Below, in pieces: positions 34,044 to 38,366 of a stretch of 38,366 nt of DNA. The position numbers were made by a program, and so were the translations under genes. Below the pieces are notes generated by a model. The model saw nothing but the letters and a program-made list of their open reading frames with translations, ran no database searches and was not told the DNA's origin. This DNA comes from Vulcanimicrobiota bacterium (GTDB taxonomy: Bacteria > Vulcanimicrobiota > Xenobia > Xenobiales > JADMJV01), in contig JAEXNA010000122.1 in assembly GCA_023447635.1 (NCBI GenBank), positions 1-38,366 on the forward strand, given 5' to 3'. Within the stretch, counting starts at the first letter, position 1. Every line of letters begins with the position of its first letter.

Positions 34044-35264
34044 ATGCTCGTTGTCTATGTCTCTCCGTTCACTCGCAAAGATGTCTACCTGTTTCTTGAC
34101 CGTCTGTCCCGCATCGAAGGAGTCAGGGTCGGCCTGATCAGCACGCTCGACGACGAAGCGATAACACCGCAGGTCAGCGCTTCGATCGACGCCTATTGGA
34201 AGGTGGACGATCTATTGGATCCGGAGCAACTGGTTTGGGCCGCGCGGGGGCTGTCCGAACAGCTCGGACCGATCTACCGCATGATCACGGAGTACGAACT
34301 GATCCAGCTTTCCGTGGCGGTCGCGCGTGAAGCTCTGGGTGTCGACGGTATGTCGACGGACACGCTGATGAACTTTCGCGACAAGGCGGTCATGAAAGAC
34401 CGGCTCAGGGCTGCGGGAGTGCCCTGTGCTCGCCACCGCAGCGTCGAGTCGACGGAGCAGGCCCGAGATTTCGCGGCCGAGGTTGGCTTCCCGCTAATCA
34501 TCAAGCCGCTGTCCGGGGTAGGCGCTCGCGAGACGCACCAGTGCGAGAGCTTCGACGACCTCGAAGAGTTCCTGGCCAGCGACCCGCCCAGCGAAGCCGA
34601 CCCCCTGCAGTTCGAAGAGTTCATCCAGGGCGACGAGCACTCTCTGGACACCATCTCGGTCGACGGCAAAGCCGTTTGGCACTCCATCACCCGCTATCTC
34701 CCTAATCCGCTCGAAGTGTTACAGAACCCCTGGATGCAGTGGCGAATCGTGACCCCGAGGGAGATCGACGATCCCGGCTACGACGATATCCGGGAGGTCG
34801 GCGAGCAGGCGCTTCAGGCGCTGGGCATGGAGAGCAATATCAGCCATCTGGAATGGTTCCGCCGCCCTGACGGCAGCGTCGCCGTGAGCGAGGTCGCCGC
34901 AAGACCGGCCGGGTCCAGGATTTTCACCGCGCTGAACTGGGCCAACGACTTCGACATGTATGACGGCTGGATTCGCCTGATGATCCTTAACCAGTTCACC
35001 CCGCCCCAGGAGCGGAAGTACGCTGTGGGAACGGCTTGTCTACGCGGCATCGGGACGGGAGAGGTTGTAGACGTGCACGGCCTCGACGAGGTGATCAAAG
35101 AGTTCGGCCACCTGATGGTGGAAGCCGAACTTCCCTATATAGGACAGGTCAAGGGCAGCGCCTTCGACGGCCAGGGCTATCTGATGCTGCGCCACCCAGA
35201 AACCAGAGTCGTGGAAGAAGCGATTCTCGAGATCGTCAGCCGAGTACGTATCGAGATCGGGTAG
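34044..35264 (+). CDS. ATP-grasp domain protein
   Basis: The protein has 406 residues. The N-terminal pre-ATP-grasp domain opens with MLVVYVSPFTRKDVYLFLDR. The ATP-grasp core starts around MNFRDKAVMKDRLRAAGVPC, with the Lys of FPLIIKPLSGVGAR as the ATP-binding lysine, the EEFIQGDEHSLD adenine-binding region, and the metal-binding EVAARPAGSR. This pattern is that of carboxylate-amine ligases such as carnosine synthase-like or biotin-carboxylase-like enzymes, which activate a carboxylate as acyl-phosphate. The substrates cannot be told. No adjacent biosynthetic partner is seen. It ends 30 bases from the converging HEAT-like gene. Confidence 0.85.
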   Translation: MLVVYVSPFTRKDVYLFLDRLSRIEGVRVGLISTLDDEAITPQVSASIDAYWKVDDLLDPEQLVWAARGLSEQLGPIYRMITEYELIQLSVAVAREALGVDGMSTDTLMNFRDKAVMKDRLRAAGVPCARHRSVESTEQARDFAAEVGFPLIIKPLSGVGARETHQCESFDDLEEFLASDPPSEADPLQFEEFIQGDEHSLDTISVDGKAVWHSITRYLPNPLEVLQNPWMQWRIVTPREIDDPGYDDIREVGEQALQALGMESNISHLEWFRRPDGSVAVSEVAARPAGSRIFTALNWANDFDMYDGWIRLMILNQFTPPQERKYAVGTACLRGIGTGEVVDVHGLDEVIKEFGHLMVEAELPYIGQVKGSAFDGQGYLMLRHPETRVVEEAILEIVSRVRIEIG

Positions 35265-35293
35265 CGGAGAGGAGAGGCTAAGCTAAGCTCTAG

Positions 35294-37405
35294 TCAAGAC
35301 TTCTGCCACAGATAGACGCGGCAAAGTCGGGATGGGAACACCTCCAGGTGAAGGGCCAGCTTCCCTTCGGCCCGCCCGTCGCTGTGAATCGGGTTCTCCA
35401 TCCCCGTGCGGATAGCCAGCCCCTCCGAGTCGCAGACCCGGTAGCCTCCGCATTTCGAGAACTGGAAGCCCAGCGGCGGCAAGACCCGATCAGCGGTCTC
35501 GATCTTCGCCGCCTCCAGAGGGCGCATCGGCTCGGTCCAGACCGTTGTCAGGGCGGCGGCCCCAGGCTCGACTCGGTAGGTGGCCTCCTTACGCAGCGAT
35601 AGTCCCCCCTCCACCTGGCCCTCCCGCTCCACCACCTTACTCCAACCAAAGGCCGAGCCGTCCCACAGGACTTCCCTGGGCTGGGGCAGTTCCTCGGCCG
35701 GTAGGGAAGGTTCGAGCCTCAGGAAGTCTCGCTCGCCTTCTCGCAGCAGATACAGGTACAGCTCCGACCGGCCCCTCCCCCCGAACAGCAGGTCTCCACC
35801 GGGGCTGACCGCCAGCAGAGTCATACCGGCCCCGACCGTCTCTCCCGGAAGGGCTCGCAGCCAGGGCTCTCCGTCGGGGATCATGGAAACCATCACGGCC
35901 GACGTCAGCAGGTGCACCTCTCCACCCGGAACATAAAAGGCGCTTAGCTGCTGCAGGCCGTCTTGCCACGAAAGGACCTGGCCCTGCAGGAACGGGTTCG
36001 CCGCGCTGTCTTCCAGAGTCCACTCGACCATGGCGTCCGGTAAGCGCTTACCGACCGGCAGGGGAGTAGGGGTCGAGATGGCCAGCCGCATCAAGGTGTC
36101 CAGGCCGTGCAGCATAGCGGCCTCTTTGGCCCAGTGCTCGCGGAGAAATCGGATGTCGTTGAGCAGCCACGGCACAGGCTGGCCGTACTGAAGGAGTCGC
36201 TCCAGGGCCTCGGACGCCACCTGCTTTTCGCTGGACTTCAGGGCCCGCGCCAGGGCCGGGACAATGTGTTCGACGGGAGACTGGGAAAGAAGTTTGAGCC
36301 ATCCACCCAGGTCGGACTCGGGTGCCGCCAGAGCCCCTGCCACCAGCGGTTCGAGATCGATGGGAGTGGCCTCGCGCAGGCTGTTGGCCCAGCCGGTCCA
36401 GTCGATGCGAGACTGCCGGGCCCGAAGAAACTGGAACAGGGGGAGGCGAAGGTCGGGACGAGCCTGGGCGGCCGACAGCGCCAATCTTCCCGTCCAGGTC
36501 GGTTCGTAGCTGCGGCCCCAGCCCCACATCGAAGCCAGCAGCGCCATCTTTCCCCCGTTGTCCCGCACCAGCCCGGCCGCGAGCAGAACCAGAGCTTCCG
36601 AAGTCTCGAAGCTGGCCAGAGGCATCTGGCAGAGCTGCAGAATCAGGGTCATCCGGGGGGCCGGCTTTGCCGGGACGTAGGTGTAGATGGTCGCCAGCAG
36701 ACTGATCACTCCGGGAGTGTCTCGGTAGCGGTCCCCCTGGTCGATCAGGAAGCGACGCGTTTCGGCCCGCAGAGGGCGCGGAGCGGGGTCGGTGCGATGG
36801 ACCAGTTCCTGGGGCTTCTGGCGCCCCATCAGGCGAGCGACGATACCGGGGGTCGCCGGCGCGTCGGCCATGATCATGGTGTGACGTTCGGGAACGGTTC
36901 CGGACAGGGGGAGTTCCGTGAGTTCGAGGGCCTGAACTCGCTCGAGCACGGTCTGCAGGGTGGCGGCCCAGTCGGGCGGCGCGGGGCTGCCAGAACGCAA
37001 GCAGCTGATGAGAACTCGGCCCATGGCCAGGAACGCCTGGGTCTCTTCTTCGCCCAGAAACGCTTCCCACACCGGCTGCAGGGGGACCTCGGTCAGGAAG
37101 GCCAGGGTCGTCAGGCTTTTCCCGGCCTCGGTGCGGACTTCGGGGTAGGGATGGCCCAGGCATTTCAGCAGGCCGTCGACGGCGGCGACGGCGCTTTCGC
37201 CGGTGGCGCGTCCCAGAGCGCGCGTACAGCCGAACACGACTTTCCACTGACCTCCGGCCAGGCCGACGATCAGCGCCTGGGTGGCGGGGAGATCCGCGGG
37301 GCCGGCTTCGGTGAGCTTTTTCATCTTGTCGCTGTCCCGGGTGTGAGAGGTCAGGATCTCGCGCACCTGAGACGCTTGGAGCGAGGTGTGTAGCTGGGTC
37401 ATCAT
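35294..37405 (-). CDS. HEAT-like repeat protein of unknown function
   Basis: The protein has 703 residues. The ATG at 37405 has GGAGGAG about ten bases upstream. The first 430 residues are helical repeats of HEAT type (ALIVGLAGGQWKVVFGCTRALGRATGE, DGLLKCLGHPYPEVRTEAGKSL, ARALKSSEKQVASEALERLL). The last 250 are beta-rich (WTLEDSAANPFLQG, MTLLAVSPGGDLLFGG, RGRSELYLYLLREG), which may form a propeller-like or sandwich domain. It has no signal peptide. Its architecture of helical repeats then a beta domain is reminiscent of the large proteins in the MoxR/vWA operon, but no direct similarity is visible. It is transcribed divergently from the DUF695 gene. Confidence 0.75.
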   Translation of the reverse strand: MMTQLHTSLQASQVREILTSHTRDSDKMKKLTEAGPADLPATQALIVGLAGGQWKVVFGCTRALGRATGESAVAAVDGLLKCLGHPYPEVRTEAGKSLTTLAFLTEVPLQPVWEAFLGEEETQAFLAMGRVLISCLRSGSPAPPDWAATLQTVLERVQALELTELPLSGTVPERHTMIMADAPATPGIVARLMGRQKPQELVHRTDPAPRPLRAETRRFLIDQGDRYRDTPGVISLLATIYTYVPAKPAPRMTLILQLCQMPLASFETSEALVLLAAGLVRDNGGKMALLASMWGWGRSYEPTWTGRLALSAAQARPDLRLPLFQFLRARQSRIDWTGWANSLREATPIDLEPLVAGALAAPESDLGGWLKLLSQSPVEHIVPALARALKSSEKQVASEALERLLQYGQPVPWLLNDIRFLREHWAKEAAMLHGLDTLMRLAISTPTPLPVGKRLPDAMVEWTLEDSAANPFLQGQVLSWQDGLQQLSAFYVPGGEVHLLTSAVMVSMIPDGEPWLRALPGETVGAGMTLLAVSPGGDLLFGGRGRSELYLYLLREGERDFLRLEPSLPAEELPQPREVLWDGSAFGWSKVVEREGQVEGGLSLRKEATYRVEPGAAALTTVWTEPMRPLEAAKIETADRVLPPLGFQFSKCGGYRVCDSEGLAIRTGMENPIHSDGRAEGKLALHLEVFPSRLCRVYLWQKS

Positions 37406-37530
37406 GAAACCGCTTCTCCTCCCGGCGGCCTCGCCCTTGCTACGAGGGGGATCGTCTGGTCGAGGAGTCCATCGGAAACTCGCGAAACTTCCGGGGCCGG
37501 GGTGGGGAAGACGAGAAGAGGTTCCATACG

Positions 37531-37974
37531 ATGACGATTTCCGATATTTTGCAAAACGATAGCTGGGCGGTGGCCGAGGGGGAAGAGAACGGAAAGCCGC
37601 TCTATATCCGGTTCCGCGACGAGTTCCGCCATAAGCCGGACGTTAGCGCCTTTCCCCGCCTGATCCAGATCGTGTGGAAGTATGAGGCCGATGAGAACGG
37701 TCTGCCCACCACCGAGAGCATCCCGGCCCTGAAGGGGTTCGAGAGTCGCCTGGTCGAGGCGGTTCAGCCTGAGGGGATCGCGGTGCTGGTGGCGGCGATG
37801 ACAAACAACGGCGAGCGGGAGTGGATGTTCTACGCTGCGGGCCTGGCCGCGTTCGAGAAAGTCCTCAATGAGATCCAGGAGGGCGAGGAGATCTACCCGA
37901 TCGATGTCTCGTCGGCCCGCGACCCGAAATGGACCGCCTTTTATGATGAGGTGCTGAGCGCTGTTGGAGAGTAG
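37531..37974 (+). CDS. DUF695-family protein
   Basis: The protein has 147 residues. It shows the order typical of DUF695: W12, GKPLYIRFRDEF, FPRLIQIVWKYE, ENGLPTTES, FESRLVEAV, VLVAAMTNNGEREWMFYA and YPIDVSSARDPKWTAFYDEVL. DUF695 proteins are small cytoplasmic proteins of unknown role. A possible ribosome site AGAGG lies about ten bases before the ATG. It is followed by a structured gap and the rRNA promoter. Confidence 0.82.
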   Translation: MTISDILQNDSWAVAEGEENGKPLYIRFRDEFRHKPDVSAFPRLIQIVWKYEADENGLPTTESIPALKGFESRLVEAVQPEGIAVLVAAMTNNGEREWMFYAAGLAAFEKVLNEIQEGEEIYPIDVSSARDPKWTAFYDEVLSAVGE

Positions 37975-38145
37975 CCGGAGGGGAGCGTTCCGAGGGGCTG
38001 AGGTCGTCACGAAAACGTGAACATTCCACCAACTCGGAACGGGGGATGGGGTCGTCCGAGGGCCGGTTGGGAGCTCTCTTGGAAACCCGGAACGGCTTGA
38101 AATCAGGGGCGGCTGACGGATTTCAGAAAAGTTTGGAACATGGGG
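37975..38145. other. Structured gap between DUF695 gene and rRNA promoter
   Basis: No gene is seen. GTTCCGAG (37987-37994) pairs with CTCGGAAC (38033-38040) and encloses a small hairpin TCACG-AAAA-CGTGA (38007-38020), so the region can fold as a nested stem and may end the DUF695 transcript. An A-rich stretch just upstream of the -35 box could be a weak UP element. Confidence 0.45.
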
Positions 38146-38174
38146 TTGACACCCCTGGGGGCCGTCGCTAATAT
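38146..38174 (+). promoter_or_regulatory. rRNA operon promoter
   Basis: A perfect TTGACA (38146-38151) is followed, after exactly 17 bases, by TAATAT (38169-38174). Near-consensus sigma-70 promoters of this strength are typical of rRNA operons, and the downstream leader supports this. Transcription would start near 38181. Confidence 0.85.
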
Positions 38175-38180
38175 GCACCC

Positions 38181-38366
38181 TATCGCCGACGGGCACTCGC
38201 CCCTCGGTCGAGACGCTTGAGGAACCAGGTTCCTCGCGACAGCGGTCTTTGACAACTGGATAATGATGACGAGCACGAATCTTTACGGTTCGTGCACCAA
38301 ATGCCAATTTTATGCGGAGCAACTGACATTCACGCACTTCGGTGCTGTGATTGTAAATTGCGTCGG
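38181..38366 (+). promoter_or_regulatory. rRNA operon leader (16S lies beyond the window)
   Basis: The leader has TCTTTGACAACTGGATA (38247-38263), a sequence commonly found just upstream of 16S genes. Hairpins lie at 38219-38235 (8-bp arms, one-base centre), 38273-38295 (7-bp arms) and 38331-38349 (TTCG tetraloop). The last is enclosed by CAATTT/AAATTG at 38305-38310 and 38355-38360. No protein frame is present. The start of 16S is not reached. Confidence 0.75.

Noticed and set aside
36107..37393. 428-codon plus-strand frame opposite the HEAT-like gene
   Set aside because: Gly/Gln/Arg-rich antisense shadow; the minus gene has a good ribosome site and repeat structure.
38249..38270. Second TTGACA as an additional rRNA promoter
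   Set aside because: No -10 box at 16-18 bases; the sequence is better explained as the conserved leader box before 16S.
37402..38337. Long minus-strand frame opposite the DUF695 gene and rRNA promoter
   Set aside because: It is antisense to a recognised gene and to a consensus promoter and leader, with shadow-type composition.

Overview
The window is GC-rich bacterial chromosomal DNA. It carries lipoproteins with lipobox cysteines, signal-peptide proteins, an Hanks-type kinase remnant, pilin-like and M48/M1/C11 peptidase genes, and the promoter and leader of an rRNA operon at the right edge. The family mix (short zinc-ribbon membrane proteins, TM2 proteins, a kinase with an FRDLKP catalytic loop, a pilin-like secreted protein) recalls poorly cultured soil or candidate-phylum bacteria such as Xenobia/Vulcanimicrobiota or Armatimonadota. 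That placement is a low-confidence inference; the adjacent 16S gene, just outside the window, would settle it. Two genes carry single-base frameshifts at short homopolymers, so some breaks may be assembly errors.

Left block (1-10553, minus strand): a five-gene operon in which every junction is a 4-base start/stop overlap. The order is a short DUF4132-type protein, a 1552-residue protein, a MoxR-type AAA+ ATPase, a DUF5682-vWA fusion, and a SWIM zinc-finger protein that runs off the left edge. It corresponds in content to the uncharacterised E. coli yehI/yehL/yehM/yehP/yehQ neighbourhood, here rearranged by fusion and splitting. It is the first candidate for an undescribed multi-component system.

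Middle-left (10600-17650): a small lipoprotein, a frameshifted methyltransferase, a secreted protein, two signal-less proteins that could be exported effectors (a poly-serine muramidase-like protein and a glycine/alanine-rich putative membrane-active protein), two zinc-ribbon membrane proteins, a frameshifted helical-repeat protein with a CHAT-like tail, and a 60-residue membrane protein.

Centre (17698-24207, plus strand): a SNF2-type helicase, an Mre11/SbcD-like protein that has lost nearly every metal ligand, and a Rad50/YhaN-like ATPase. The helicase gene is bracketed by two related inverted repeats. This is the second and, in my view, strongest candidate for a new DNA-processing or defence system.

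Right (24281-38366): an unknown protein, a hairpin-rich lower-GC gap abutting an N-terminally truncated kinase, then mostly envelope or secreted enzymes (clostripain-like protease, pilin-like protein, M1 aminopeptidase, YiiX-like hydrolase, M48-like protease), YaeQ, a tRNA-Trp-like remnant, a membrane protein, an ATP-grasp enzyme, a HEAT-like repeat protein, a DUF695 protein and finally the rRNA promoter and leader.
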